Assembly: GCA_017645945.1 (NCBI GenBank)
Contig: JAGCNL010000057.1
Span: 22,256 to 86,255 of the forward strand
Direction: 5' to 3'
Origin: Salinivirgaceae bacterium
GTDB lineage: Bacteria; Bacteroidota; Bacteroidia; Bacteroidales; SZUA-534
Length of the DNA stretch: 64,000 bases
Below the pieces are notes generated by a model. That model did not search any database. It had not been told where the DNA came from and was given only the letters and a program-made list of their open reading frames with translations. Positions 18,046 to 27,481 of the stretch are shown piece after piece. Each line of letters opens with the position of its first letter. The stretch's first letter is position 1. A program made the translations under genes and the position numbers.

Positions 18046-19689
18046 TTGTATCATTTAACAAACTTCCTGCCATTGTTTCATCCGTTTCCCGAAATACCCA
18101 ACGGCACGGTCCTGCCAAAACTTTTCACTTGTCCGTTCTGCTATACGCCTCATCCATTGGCAGTTCTAGCTGCTGACCTTGTGCGGCAATATCTTGCAAC
18201 CCGCACCGACTGGACCAGTGAGCTGGAGCAGGGCAAGATGTTCGGTGTGCTGGTGGCTGAAAACCTCAGCGGACAGCTTGGCTTTCTGGCTGCTTTCTCG
18301 GGCAACATCGGCGGACGCGGCAATCAGGACTATTTTGTTCCACCAATCTTCGACATCACTCTGCCCGACGGCTATTTCCGAACTGAGGAGCGTGCCATCA
18401 CCGAACTTAACCGGCAAATAATCGCGCTCGAGAGCAGCACGCCGCTGCGCCAGGCAGAGGAGCGGCTTCTGAATATCCGGCACCAAGCCGACGACGAGAC
18501 AGCACGGTTCAAAGAACTTGCCCGCCAGCACAAAGCAGAGCGCGACAGTCAGCGCCGGCAGGGGCTGCCAGCCGAAAAAGAGGCTGAGCTGGTACGCCAA
18601 AGCCAGTTTGAGAAGGCCGAACTGAAACGCATTGAAAGGCGCTGGGCAGCGGAAATTGCTGATGCAGAGGCTGAAATGAATGTTGCAAAAGCAGAAATCG
18701 AGCAACTGAAAGAGCTGCGAAAGCAGAAATCGGAAGCACTGCAAGCATGGATTTTTGAGCAATACGTGGTACTGAACGCACGGGGCGAGAGCAAGAGCGT
18801 CCGCCAAATCTTTACCGACGAGCGCGGCACCGAGCCGCCCGCCGCCACTGGCGAGTGCGCCGCCCCAAAACTGCTGCAGTTCGCCTTTAAGAATGGTTAC
18901 CAGCCAGTGGCCATGGCCGAATTCTGGTGGGGCAAGTCGCCCGAGGGCGAGGTGCGGCACCACGGAGCTTTCTATCCGGCATGCCACAGCAAGTGCGAGC
19001 CGCTGCTGAACTTCATGCTGCAAGGTCTTGATGTTGAGCCAAATCCGCTCAGAAAGCAGCCCGTCACCGAGCTTCCCATTCTCTACAACGACCAGTGGCT
19101 GGCCGCCATCGACAAGCCTGCGGGGCTGCCGTCGGTGCCAGGCAAGGAGCATTCGGTGTCGGCCTACTCCATTGCCCGAGAGATGTTTCCCGAAGCCACA
19201 GGGCCGCTGGTGGTGCACCGCCTCGACATGGACACCTCTGGCATTCTGCTCATTGCCAAAACCGAGTCGGTTTTCAAAGCCATGCAACTGCTGTTCGCCT
19301 TTCGGCGGGTGAAAAAGCGCTACGTGGCCCTGCTCGACGGCCTTCTGCCAACCGACAGCGGCACCATTAGCCTGCCTCTCCGCGCAGACATCAACGATCG
19401 TCCGCGGCAAATGGTTGATTTTGAGCATGGCAAGCCCGCCTCAACGCGTTTTTCAGTCATCAGCCGAGCCGATGGGCGCACGCTTGTCTATTTCTATCCC
19501 GAGACAGGCCGCACGCACCAGTTGCGCGTTCATGCGGCGCACCATTCGGGCCTCAACTGCCCCATTGTTGGCGACAATCTCTACGGCAAACCCGCCGAGC
19601 GGCTCATGCTCCACGCCGCCGAGATTGAGTTCACACATCCCATCACCCAGCAGAAAATCAACATTACGGCTGCGGTGCCTTTCGCGTAA
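18046..19689 (+). CDS. RluA-family pseudouridine synthase with long N-terminal extension
   Basis: Isomerises specific uridines in rRNA or tRNA to pseudouridine. The catalytic domain is C-terminal (about 345-547). It contains VVHRLDMDTSGILLIAK, with catalytic Asp at about residue 394, and GRTHQLRVHAAH. The N-terminal 340 residues include a conserved-looking start (TCPFCYTPHPLAV) and a charged coiled coil (about 130-245). This layout is also found in other RluA proteins of about 550 residues. The start is TTG at 18046. No ATG lies near the conserved N-terminus, so a rare start is likely. The RNA target cannot be told from the sequence. It is followed by a repeat-rich spacer. Confidence 0.88.
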   Translation: MYHLTNFLPLFHPFPEIPNGTVLPKLFTCPFCYTPHPLAVLAADLVRQYLATRTDWTSELEQGKMFGVLVAENLSGQLGFLAAFSGNIGGRGNQDYFVPPIFDITLPDGYFRTEERAITELNRQIIALESSTPLRQAEERLLNIRHQADDETARFKELARQHKAERDSQRRQGLPAEKEAELVRQSQFEKAELKRIERRWAAEIADAEAEMNVAKAEIEQLKELRKQKSEALQAWIFEQYVVLNARGESKSVRQIFTDERGTEPPAATGECAAPKLLQFAFKNGYQPVAMAEFWWGKSPEGEVRHHGAFYPACHSKCEPLLNFMLQGLDVEPNPLRKQPVTELPILYNDQWLAAIDKPAGLPSVPGKEHSVSAYSIAREMFPEATGPLVVHRLDMDTSGILLIAKTESVFKAMQLLFAFRRVKKRYVALLDGLLPTDSGTISLPLRADINDRPRQMVDFEHGKPASTRFSVISRADGRTLVYFYPETGRTHQLRVHAAHHSGLNCPIVGDNLYGKPAERLMLHAAEIEFTHPITQQKINITAAVPFA

Positions 19690-19750
19690 AGTTTTATCCC
19701 GTATGCCCTAACGGGCAGAAATTTTAATAAAATTTGTAAGAAAATTATTC

Positions 19751-19970
19751 AAAATCAGTTTCTAACCAAACTTATCCAAACTAAAACCTAAATCTTGTTT
19801 TCTGGTTAATACTGGTTCGTTTGGTTATAGACATAATTCCTCGCGTAAGCGAAAAACCATGAAAATCAATGTCTAACCAAACTAATCCAAACCAACCCAA
19901 AATCTTTTGTTCGGATAAATTTGGGTTCGTTTGGTAAGAGAAATAATTTCTCGCGTAAGCGAAACTCCCC
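19751..19970. repeat. Tandem 111-bp hairpin-forming repeat (composite repeat, copy 2)
   Basis: Two tandem copies start at 19751 and 19862. Each runs AAAATCA, TCTAACCAAACT, ATCCAAAC, ..., GGTTCGTTTGGT, AATAATT or ATAATT, TCGCGTAAGCGA (19841-19852 and 19951-19962). CCAAAC and GTTTGG arms allow a long stem. The mini-hairpin GCCCTAACGGGC (19705-19716) precedes them. After them, 19971-20082 holds a CTCTGTG-rich phrase and AT-rich DNA leading to the next gene. Confidence 0.75.
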
Positions 19971-20082
19971 AAAACCTCTGTGCCCTTCGTTCTCCCCGTG
20001 CCCTCTGTGAATTATAATTTTTAAACGACACATTTACAGCGTATCGCCAAAATTGATTATGTTTGTAAACATTTTGTATGCA

Positions 20083-20880
20083 ATGAAGCGTTTTTTTGTA
20101 TTACTAAGCATCATAACAGTCTCATTATCAGTCTCGGCTCAGATTGAAATTGAAGGCTCGCAGTGTATTGGCCTGGACCTGAAGTTTAAATACAGCAATC
20201 TGCCCGCCCGCTACGACTCCTTTGTGTGGGATTTCGGCGACGGCTCAACCTCAACCGAAAAGGAGCCAGAGCACACCTTCACAGCTGAAGGAACCTACAC
20301 TGTCAAATTCTCATCGAAATCGAACGGTGCCGATGAGATAACGGGCTCAAAATCAATAACAATAAACAGTCTGCCAAAAACCGATTTCAGCATCGACACA
20401 ACAGCACTGCGCAGCACCAGAGTCTTCACCGTAAAAACAAATTCATCCAACTGCACTTATGCGTGGAAGTTTGGCGATGGTTCAACCACTACTGAAAGTA
20501 ATCCGAGCCATCAATACAGTGCTCCAGGCACTTATACTGTCACACTTACCACCACCGACAATCAAAACTGTAGCGACACCACATCGCATTCGGTGGTTAT
20601 CGAGGCATCGAACAAAGTGCCCAATGTCTTCACTCCGAACGGCGACGGCACGAACGACTATTTCATGATTTCGGCCAACGGCGCGCGGCTCAAACTCGAG
20701 ATTTTCAACCGCTGGGGCTACAAGATGTTCAGCCGCACGGGCACCGAGAACATCGTGTGGGACGGCTACAATCCGCAAGGCACGCTCGTCGCGCCAGGAA
20801 CCTATTTCTACGTCATCACTGTTGAGGAGGGCTCCACCAACTACGACCCGCTCAACGGATACATCACCGTTTACTATTAA
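20083..20880 (+). CDS. PKD-domain protein with T9SS type B (gliding-motility) C-terminal domain
   Basis: A secreted 265-residue protein. It has a signal peptide (MKRFFVLLSIITVSLSVSAQ) and two PKD-like beta-sandwiches marked by WDFGDGSTSTEKEPEHTF and WKFGDGSTTTESNPSHQY. The C-terminal domain contains NVFTPNGDGTNDYFMI and IFNRWGYKMF, typical of the gliding-motility-associated (type B) T9SS domain. I chose ATG 20083 rather than upstream TTG/ATG codons because the signal peptide starts there. It is probably surface-exposed; the ligand is unknown. It is followed after 12 bases by the O-antigen ligase-like gene, probably in one transcript. Confidence 0.88.
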   Translation: MKRFFVLLSIITVSLSVSAQIEIEGSQCIGLDLKFKYSNLPARYDSFVWDFGDGSTSTEKEPEHTFTAEGTYTVKFSSKSNGADEITGSKSITINSLPKTDFSIDTTALRSTRVFTVKTNSSNCTYAWKFGDGSTTTESNPSHQYSAPGTYTVTLTTTDNQNCSDTTSHSVVIEASNKVPNVFTPNGDGTNDYFMISANGARLKLEIFNRWGYKMFSRTGTENIVWDGYNPQGTLVAPGTYFYVITVEEGSTNYDPLNGYITVYY

Positions 20881-20892
20881 TAGCCGAACGTC

Positions 20893-22503
20893 ATGCTGAA
20901 ATCGCTCTACACGCGCATTTTCACGGTCAGAAATGTTGAGTGGCTGATGGTGATTTTGCTGTGCATCACTGCTTTGGGCATGCCGCTTTCGCGATTCCTG
21001 ATGAGCACGGGCACCACGGGGCTGGCGGTGGCGTTGACCATCAGCGGCAACTGGCGCTATAAGATTGACAATCTGCGGAATAATCGTTTCTTGTGGCCGA
21101 TAATCGCACTGTTTCTGCTGCACGTTGTTTGGCTCATTGGTGCCGACAATCCGTCGGAAGCCGCGCACGACATCAACGTGAAACTGCCGCTGCTGATTTT
21201 CCCGCTCACCCTTGGCGCGATGTCACTTTCACGCAAGCAGATAATGATTGTGCTTCAAGTATTTGTGGTGGCGGTTGTCATCAGCACACTCGTCAGCCTG
21301 GGCGTCTATCTGGGCATCTACACACCGAAAAAGCCCGTCGATAACATCCGCGACATCTCCATCTTCATCTCGCATATCCGCCTTGGGCTGATGTGCCTGA
21401 TGTCGCTCTGCGTGATTGCCTACACATGGCACCAGAACAATGCTACGATGAAAGGCTGGCAGAAAATCATTTTTGCCGCCGTCGTTCTGTGGCTTTTCTA
21501 CTTCATCATGCTGATTCAGGCGGCCACAAGCTGGATTTCAGCTTTTGTTACGATAATCGTGCTTTTCATTCTGTACCACAAGCAGATAAAGAAATGGGAA
21601 TTCTATGGTTTTGCCGTGCTTCTGGTGGCCATGATTACAGCCACCACGGTCTATATCAGCGGTGTTTACAACGATTACCACACCATCAAGGACACTGGCA
21701 CCAACCTGCCCGAATACACACGGCAGGGCAATGCCTACACGCACTACGAGGACAATACCGACACCGAAAACGGATATTACGTCAACCGCTACCTCTGCCC
21801 TGACGAGCTGACATCGGAGTGGAACAAGCGCAGCGCCATCAACATCGACAGCACCGACCGCCGCTGCCAGCCCATCCGCCATACGCTTGTGCGCTACCTG
21901 ACTTCGAAAGGTCTGCCAAAAGACAGCGTTGGTGTGTGGCAGCTCACCCAAGCCGACATCAACGGCATTGAGGCAGGCGCAACAAACTGCGTATTTGTCG
22001 AAAAATCAAATGTTTACAAGCGCATTTATGAGATTGTCTGGGAGTTCGACCACTATCTGAAATACAACGACCCGAACGGCAAATCGGTATGCATGCGCAT
22101 TGAGTTTTTCAAGACGGGCGTGCATATCCTCAAAAAACATCTGTGGTTCGGTGTCGGCACGGGCGATGTGAACGACTCGTTTGCCAAAACCTACATTGAG
22201 CTGAACTCACCACTGAAACCCGAATATCGGTTTTTTGCTCACAATCAGTATCTTACATTCGCCATCGCCATGGGCCTGATTGGTTTGGTGCTTGCCTTGG
22301 CTTGCATTTTTGCGCCGCTCTTCATGCGCCGTTCGGCCCACTTCCTGCTTGCCACATTCTTCACTATTCTGTTTGTCAGCATGTTCGACGAGGACTCGCT
22401 CACCCGCCAGCTCGGCTCAATCATGTTTGCCATGATGTACGCACTGGCGCTGCTGCTGCCAGAGGCAAAGACTGAAAACTCACCTACAAAATCATCAATA
22501 TGA
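20893..22503 (+). CDS. O-antigen ligase/polymerase-like membrane protein
   Basis: A 536-residue inner-membrane protein with about ten to twelve hydrophobic segments and one large periplasmic loop (about 255-405). The Wzy_C/O-antigen ligase signature is seen as HIRLGLMCLMSL (mid-protein), GVGTGDVNDSF and FAHNQYLTFAIAMGLIGL near the C-terminus. Such proteins join or polymerise polysaccharide on the periplasmic face. Whether this one is a ligase (WaaL) or polymerase (Wzy) cannot be decided. No other polysaccharide genes are adjacent. It overlaps the next gene by 4 bases (ATGA). Confidence 0.85.
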   Translation: MLKSLYTRIFTVRNVEWLMVILLCITALGMPLSRFLMSTGTTGLAVALTISGNWRYKIDNLRNNRFLWPIIALFLLHVVWLIGADNPSEAAHDINVKLPLLIFPLTLGAMSLSRKQIMIVLQVFVVAVVISTLVSLGVYLGIYTPKKPVDNIRDISIFISHIRLGLMCLMSLCVIAYTWHQNNATMKGWQKIIFAAVVLWLFYFIMLIQAATSWISAFVTIIVLFILYHKQIKKWEFYGFAVLLVAMITATTVYISGVYNDYHTIKDTGTNLPEYTRQGNAYTHYEDNTDTENGYYVNRYLCPDELTSEWNKRSAINIDSTDRRCQPIRHTLVRYLTSKGLPKDSVGVWQLTQADINGIEAGATNCVFVEKSNVYKRIYEIVWEFDHYLKYNDPNGKSVCMRIEFFKTGVHILKKHLWFGVGTGDVNDSFAKTYIELNSPLKPEYRFFAHNQYLTFAIAMGLIGLVLALACIFAPLFMRRSAHFLLATFFTILFVSMFDEDSLTRQLGSIMFAMMYALALLLPEAKTENSPTKSSI

Positions 22504-23522
22504 AAAAGTTTTCCTTAACGGCCATTTCGGGCGTTTCCTTGGCGCTGATGGCATTGCTTACTTGCTGCAACAAAAAAACAAATACAGCAAAAACCGAAAG
22601 CGAACCGATTGAATATGAGTTTATTGACACGGTTATTTCATCGTTTCCCGCCGATTTTGTTTATACAGGAAAATATGTTGTTTGGACCGATTGGATGAAC
22701 AGTTTTTATACTTCGACAGGAAATCTGATTCACATCGTGGACCCAGAATTAAAAAAAGAAGTGGCTTCCGTTGTCCGACAAGGTCGCGGCCCGAATGAAT
22801 TTTTAGACGCAAACATGGAGCGGTATAATGGCGACACAATTTATGTGCGCGATTTGAATCAGCCGCATCAGGTTCTTATCCCGTTGGAAGAAGCCATTGC
22901 AGGTGAAAAACCTTTCATTCAGTTGCCAAACCAGGAAGAAGAAGAAGGAATGACACGGAAAATATTCATCTCTCGCACGTCGCAGGTTATCTATAACTAT
23001 GATTATGAGGACACTCCGTTCCGATTCATCTGCGGAACAGATACCATACCTTTCGGAAAATACCCTGTCAGCACCGATGTTGAAAACCGTTACCGACTTG
23101 ATGCGGGAATTGAGTATGATTTTCAACTGAAGATTCTGACCTGCCGACCGCTATCTACGCAGCAAGTGGTTTTGTATAAGAGGAGTGGCAATAGTTTTGA
23201 ACTTGTCAGCGACATTAATTGTGCTGTAGTTGATGAGCGCCACGGCAGTGCTTTGGGTTACGCACTGACAAAAGACTATATTGTAACGCTCGACTATGAT
23301 TATGCAATTGGCGAGAAACCTGCCCAAGGTCGTGATATGAAAGCCTTGCCGCGCACACTCTATGTCAGAGACCATAACGGCAAACTCCTGCGGATATTCA
23401 AACTCGATGTGCCAACACTCCGCCTCTCGGGATGCGGCAAAGACAACGTCATTTATGCCATCACCGCTCCATTGGAATTCGAACTTGTCAGGATTGATTT
23501 GGACAAGGCGATGGGGAAGTAA
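22500..23522 (+). CDS. Lipoprotein, likely six-bladed beta-propeller (BF3164-like)
   Basis: A 340-residue exported protein with a lipoprotein signal (ALMALLTCC, C22/C23). The body is rich in beta strands, with the phrase VVRQGRGPNEFLDANMERYN that is characteristic of Bacteroidota BF3164/6-bladed propeller lipoproteins. Further propeller-like strands run up to LRIFKLDVPTLRLSGCGKDN. The function of this family is not established. Base composition is more AT-rich than in the upstream gene. It is translationally coupled to the ligase-like gene through ATGA. Confidence 0.75.
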   Translation: MKKFSLTAISGVSLALMALLTCCNKKTNTAKTESEPIEYEFIDTVISSFPADFVYTGKYVVWTDWMNSFYTSTGNLIHIVDPELKKEVASVVRQGRGPNEFLDANMERYNGDTIYVRDLNQPHQVLIPLEEAIAGEKPFIQLPNQEEEEGMTRKIFISRTSQVIYNYDYEDTPFRFICGTDTIPFGKYPVSTDVENRYRLDAGIEYDFQLKILTCRPLSTQQVVLYKRSGNSFELVSDINCAVVDERHGSALGYALTKDYIVTLDYDYAIGEKPAQGRDMKALPRTLYVRDHNGKLLRIFKLDVPTLRLSGCGKDNVIYAITAPLEFELVRIDLDKAMGK

Positions 23523-23582
23523 TTGCCAAGAGCTTGCTATTACTTCACCAACCTTAATTTCGCTGCTTTTTCGGCGTTGCGC

Positions 23583-26318
23583 TCAACAAACTATATCAAC
23601 TTGGCTTCTACCAGTTTTGTCTTTTGATACAATCAGTTGTTTGTCAATGCGTTTCAACGCGTCTACGTGCGAGATGATGCCCACAAGTTTGTTGCCTTCG
23701 GTAAGACTGTTAAGGGCTTTCAGAGCCTGCTCAAGCGAGTCGCTGTCGAGTGAGCCGAAGCCTTCGTCAACGAACATTGTGTCGAGTTGAATGCCGCCAG
23801 CGTTCGACTGAATCTCGTCGCTAAGGCCGAGAGCCAGCGACAGCGAGGCCTTGAACGACTCGCCGCCCGACAGTGTCTTGACATCGCGCTCGGTGCCGTT
23901 GTAGTGGTCAATAACGTTTAGGTCCAGCCCGCTCTGTGCACTGTAATTAGATGCTAACTCCTTGCGTTTCAGCTCGTATTGGCCGTTCGACATTATCATA
24001 AAGCGAATGTTGGCGCGGCTTATTATGCGGTCGAAAAACGACATTTGAACGTACGTTTCAAATTGTATTTTCTGCTTTCCTTTGATGCCTCCGGAAGCTG
24101 TCTCGCTAAGTGCGTTTTTCCATTGGAATTCCGTTTGAAAGGCTTGCAGCTTTGCACCGGTGGTTTCGATATTTTTCAGACTTTTTGAATTCGAATCGAG
24201 ACGGTTTTCTATCTTCTTCTGATCCTGTTTCTTTGTATTTATTTCATTTTCAACCCGCTGCTTGGCAGTTTGCAATTCCTCTTTGTTGATATTGCTGCCG
24301 TCTTTAGTTTGGTCTTGCAGTCCTTTAATTATGCCTGTCAGTTGCTGAATCTCGCTGTTGCATTTGTTGTAATTTTCTGTAGTTGTGGAAATTGCGTTAT
24401 TAATAGCTGTGCGCTCGCTTTCAAGTTTGCTAATCTCAGTTTGGGCGGCCTGTTTGCTAGCGAATTCCAAATCTTTTTTCATTGTCGCTATGGCCTCGTC
24501 GGTAGCTTTACGCTGCGCCTCAAGCCCCGATATTTGCACAGCCAGGTCAGCAGCGCGTTTTTTCTCTGCTTCGGTCTGGCTTTGCAGCTGAGGAATAATC
24601 TCATCGTTTAGTTTTTTGCGACGCTCAATGCCTGCCTGCGTTTTCGCAATATCGCTCTTTATGTCTTGCAATCGCTGTGATGCCGTATTTATCTCGCCGT
24701 TAATCGTTTCATTGGCAACGCTTTTCGTTTCGTTTCCAAAAATGTCGGCAATTTGTTTCTTCACATTTTCATCCAGCGATTCGCATTTGGCTTTTTGCTC
24801 TGTGCACTTTATTTGCCCATTGTTAACACGTCCGTCACACTCGTCAAACTTAGCTTTCAACTCCTTAACTTCCTCTTTAGTTGGCGCATTTTCAGGCACC
24901 ACAGCAATTTTGGGATGATGCGTCGAACCGCACACCGGACAAGGCTGCCCGTCTTTCAGTTCCTGCGCCAGAATTCCTGCTTGTGAGAGTAGAAAAAGTT
25001 CGTTTTTGCTTTCATATTCAGCAAGTTTGGTTTTTCTCTCTAAAATGAGTTTTTCTAGAAGCTCTTGCCATTTTTTCAAATTGCCCTTTTCTGACGCAAG
25101 TGTGTTTTGTGCATCAATCAGGGCCGTCAACAGAGTCTGTTTGCGCTCTACCTCTTTTTGTTCCGATTCCAACTTAACTTTTTGTTCTGCAGCGTTTTCC
25201 AATTGTGCGAACTCTGTTTTCAGCAATTCCAGTTGGGTTGCTAAGTCGGCAGCGTTTTTTTCAGCCGCTGTCTTGCCGTTTGTGGCCAGTTGCAAGTCGC
25301 CGTCAACATTTTTGAGTTGATTTTCAGCATTTTCAAGCGCATCATATTTGTCCAAGGCGGCGTTTATTTGCGCAATGCGGCTGGTTTTTGCTTCCTGCTC
25401 GGGTTTGCGGGCCTCAGCTGCCTGTTTCTGGTTTTCCAGATTTTTCAGCAACTGTGTTTTTTGCTCGAGTGCTATTTTGCTTTCGTTAAGCAATTTAACA
25501 TTGGCCTCGTATTTTTCCTGAACGGCTATATTTTTTTCAATAGCTATCCGTTTTTTGTCCAACTCGGTCAGCTCTGCATCAATCGTAGTCTTGCTTTCGG
25601 CATCGCGTTGGAGCTGCATACGCAACTGCTCAACAACCAATTCAACAGGTTGGTTTTCAGTGTCAAAATCCTCAATATCAACATCCGTGATATACTGGTT
25701 GACGCTTTGTTTGGCACTGTTGAGTTCTAACCACACCTTTTTCACTTCGTTTTGAAGCTCCTCTTGAAACTTTTTGTAAATATCTGTCTTAAAGATGTTT
25801 CTGAAGATAATGATGCGCTCGTTGGTTGGTGTTGTTATCATTTTCATGAAATCGCCTTGCGCAATCATTGCGATTTTTTTGAACTGGTCGCAAGTCACTC
25901 CAATGATTTCGTTGATTTTCGCATCGGCCTCTTTTGACTTGGTAATAATCTGACCATCAGGAGTTTTAAGAACGACACTCTCGTTTTCTGTGATAAATCC
26001 CTCGCCGCGCATTTTCGGACGCTCGTATGGTGGATTGCGGCGTATGCGATATAGTCGGCGATTATATTCAAATTCCAGCTCGACGAATGTTTCCGTCTCA
26101 TTATCAGCATATTTCGAACGCATCATTTTGGGTTCGCGGGTCGAGCCGCTTGCTTCTCCATAGAGCGCGTAAACTATTGCGTCGAAGATGGTTGTCTTGC
26201 CTGCGCCGGTGTTGCCAGTTATCAGATATATACCGTTTCGCCCAAGTTTTGAAAAGTCGATGACTGTGGCGGTGGCGTATGGCCCGAAGGCCGATATTGT
26301 GAGTTTTCGTGGTAGCAT
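23583..26318 (-). CDS. sbcC: Exonuclease subunit SbcC (Rad50-like ATPase)
   Basis: ATPase subunit of the SbcCD (Mre11-Rad50 type) nuclease, which opens DNA hairpins and trims protein-blocked ends. The 911 residues have an N-terminal Walker A (GNTGAGKT, 35-42), two long coiled coils, and a zinc hook CPVCGSTHH near residue 460 at the centre. The C-terminal part has the ABC signature LSGGESFKASLSLALGLSD, then Walker B and a D-loop (MFVDEGFGSLDSDSLEQ). It is somewhat shorter than E. coli SbcC. It begins 2 bases after the sbcD stop. Its hairpin-cleaving role is notable given the many hairpin repeats nearby. Confidence 0.96.
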   Translation of the reverse strand: MLPRKLTISAFGPYATATVIDFSKLGRNGIYLITGNTGAGKTTIFDAIVYALYGEASGSTREPKMMRSKYADNETETFVELEFEYNRRLYRIRRNPPYERPKMRGEGFITENESVVLKTPDGQIITKSKEADAKINEIIGVTCDQFKKIAMIAQGDFMKMITTPTNERIIIFRNIFKTDIYKKFQEELQNEVKKVWLELNSAKQSVNQYITDVDIEDFDTENQPVELVVEQLRMQLQRDAESKTTIDAELTELDKKRIAIEKNIAVQEKYEANVKLLNESKIALEQKTQLLKNLENQKQAAEARKPEQEAKTSRIAQINAALDKYDALENAENQLKNVDGDLQLATNGKTAAEKNAADLATQLELLKTEFAQLENAAEQKVKLESEQKEVERKQTLLTALIDAQNTLASEKGNLKKWQELLEKLILERKTKLAEYESKNELFLLSQAGILAQELKDGQPCPVCGSTHHPKIAVVPENAPTKEEVKELKAKFDECDGRVNNGQIKCTEQKAKCESLDENVKKQIADIFGNETKSVANETINGEINTASQRLQDIKSDIAKTQAGIERRKKLNDEIIPQLQSQTEAEKKRAADLAVQISGLEAQRKATDEAIATMKKDLEFASKQAAQTEISKLESERTAINNAISTTTENYNKCNSEIQQLTGIIKGLQDQTKDGSNINKEELQTAKQRVENEINTKKQDQKKIENRLDSNSKSLKNIETTGAKLQAFQTEFQWKNALSETASGGIKGKQKIQFETYVQMSFFDRIISRANIRFMIMSNGQYELKRKELASNYSAQSGLDLNVIDHYNGTERDVKTLSGGESFKASLSLALGLSDEIQSNAGGIQLDTMFVDEGFGSLDSDSLEQALKALNSLTEGNKLVGIISHVDALKRIDKQLIVSKDKTGRSQVDIVC

Positions 26319-26320
26319 AT

Positions 26321-27481
26321 TTATTCGAATTTTCTGTTTTGTACTCTTTCCATTATCTCGTTTATAAACGACTGTTGCTCAGCCGTTAACGACGATTCGC
26401 CGTTCTGCAACTCATAAAATTCGGCAAACAGTTCGGTGGGCGTTTTCTGTTTTGTGGCGTCGATGTCATTCACCACAATGCTTTTGGTCCGCGTGCGCTT
26501 GTTGTCGTAGAGCACTTCCATAATGTTATGGTAGATAATGCGCAGTTTGTTGATGGCGCCTGGGATGTCATTTTCGTCGGTGAGGGTTACCCGCACGTAG
26601 TTTTCGCGCAGCTCTGGCTTGCATTCGTAGTATTGAAGCGCCGTCAACTCGTTGTATGTGCCTCGCAAATCAACCCAATCATGCAGCGGCGAAGTGGGTA
26701 TAAAATCGAACTTAACATCACCGTTTGCGTCTATATCGGCTACCGTAATTGTTTTTTTATCATTCACTTCGGAGAACGAATATTTGAGCGGACTGCCGCT
26801 GTATCTGATTGTCGGCCGTTCGCAACTTTGCGGGCGGTGCAGATGGCCGAGAGCCACATAATCAAAATCAGCAAACACCTGAGCGTCAACATTATCCAAA
26901 CCGCCGACAGAAGTTTCTTCCGATTCGGAGCGCACAGCGTTGGTAACAAACTGATGGCAAATGAGCACGTTGCGCATGCTTTTGTCAATATTCATTTTGG
27001 CAATGGCCGACCGCATAGCATCGGTGTAGGTGCTAATTTCCTCGTTCTCAAAAAAATGACGGACGTTCACAGGCTTGATGAACGGCAGCATATAGAACGC
27101 CACTGGTCCGTCTTTATCGCTGATAATCACTGGTTTGACATCGCCTTTATAAACCGGCGACAAATGTATGTTCTGGCGGCCCATTATCTGCGCTCCAAAG
27201 GCTATTCGCTCGGGCGAGTCGTGGTTGCCACTTATGATGAAGATGTGTGCGTTGGGTGTTGCTGATTCTGAGAGGTTTGTAAGAAACTCATCGAACAGTT
27301 GCACCGCCTCAGCCGACGGCATGCTTTTATCATAAACATCGCCTGCAATCAGCACAGCGTCTGGCTTTTGCTGCCGTACAACATCGCAAATTTGGCCAAG
27401 AACGCGCCGCTGCTCATCAATCATCGAGAACCCATTCACGCTCTTGCCAATGTGTAAATCGGAAGTGTGGATAATCTTCAT
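26321..27481 (-). CDS. sbcD: Exonuclease subunit SbcD (Mre11-like nuclease)
   Basis: Calcineurin-like metallophosphoesterase that provides the nuclease active site of SbcCD. The 386 residues contain the metal-binding motifs in order: MKIIHTSDLHIGKS (D8, H10), DAVLIAGDVYDKSMPSAEA, ISGNHDSPERIAFG, VLICHQFV, and ALGHLHRPQ. The C-terminal part is the capping domain that contacts SbcC. It is immediately upstream of sbcC (2-base gap), so one operon makes both subunits. Confidence 0.96.
   Translation of the reverse strand: MKIIHTSDLHIGKSVNGFSMIDEQRRVLGQICDVVRQQKPDAVLIAGDVYDKSMPSAEAVQLFDEFLTNLSESATPNAHIFIISGNHDSPERIAFGAQIMGRQNIHLSPVYKGDVKPVIISDKDGPVAFYMLPFIKPVNVRHFFENEEISTYTDAMRSAIAKMNIDKSMRNVLICHQFVTNAVRSESEETSVGGLDNVDAQVFADFDYVALGHLHRPQSCERPTIRYSGSPLKYSFSEVNDKKTITVADIDANGDVKFDFIPTSPLHDWVDLRGTYNELTALQYYECKPELRENYVRVTLTDENDIPGAINKLRIIYHNIMEVLYDNKRTRTKSIVVNDIDATKQKTPTELFAEFYELQNGESSLTAEQQSFINEIMERVQNRKFE

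Noticed and set aside
18166..19428. Long minus-strand reading frame opposite the RluA-type gene
   Set aside because: It mirrors the GC-rich third positions of the real gene and encodes no recognisable domain.
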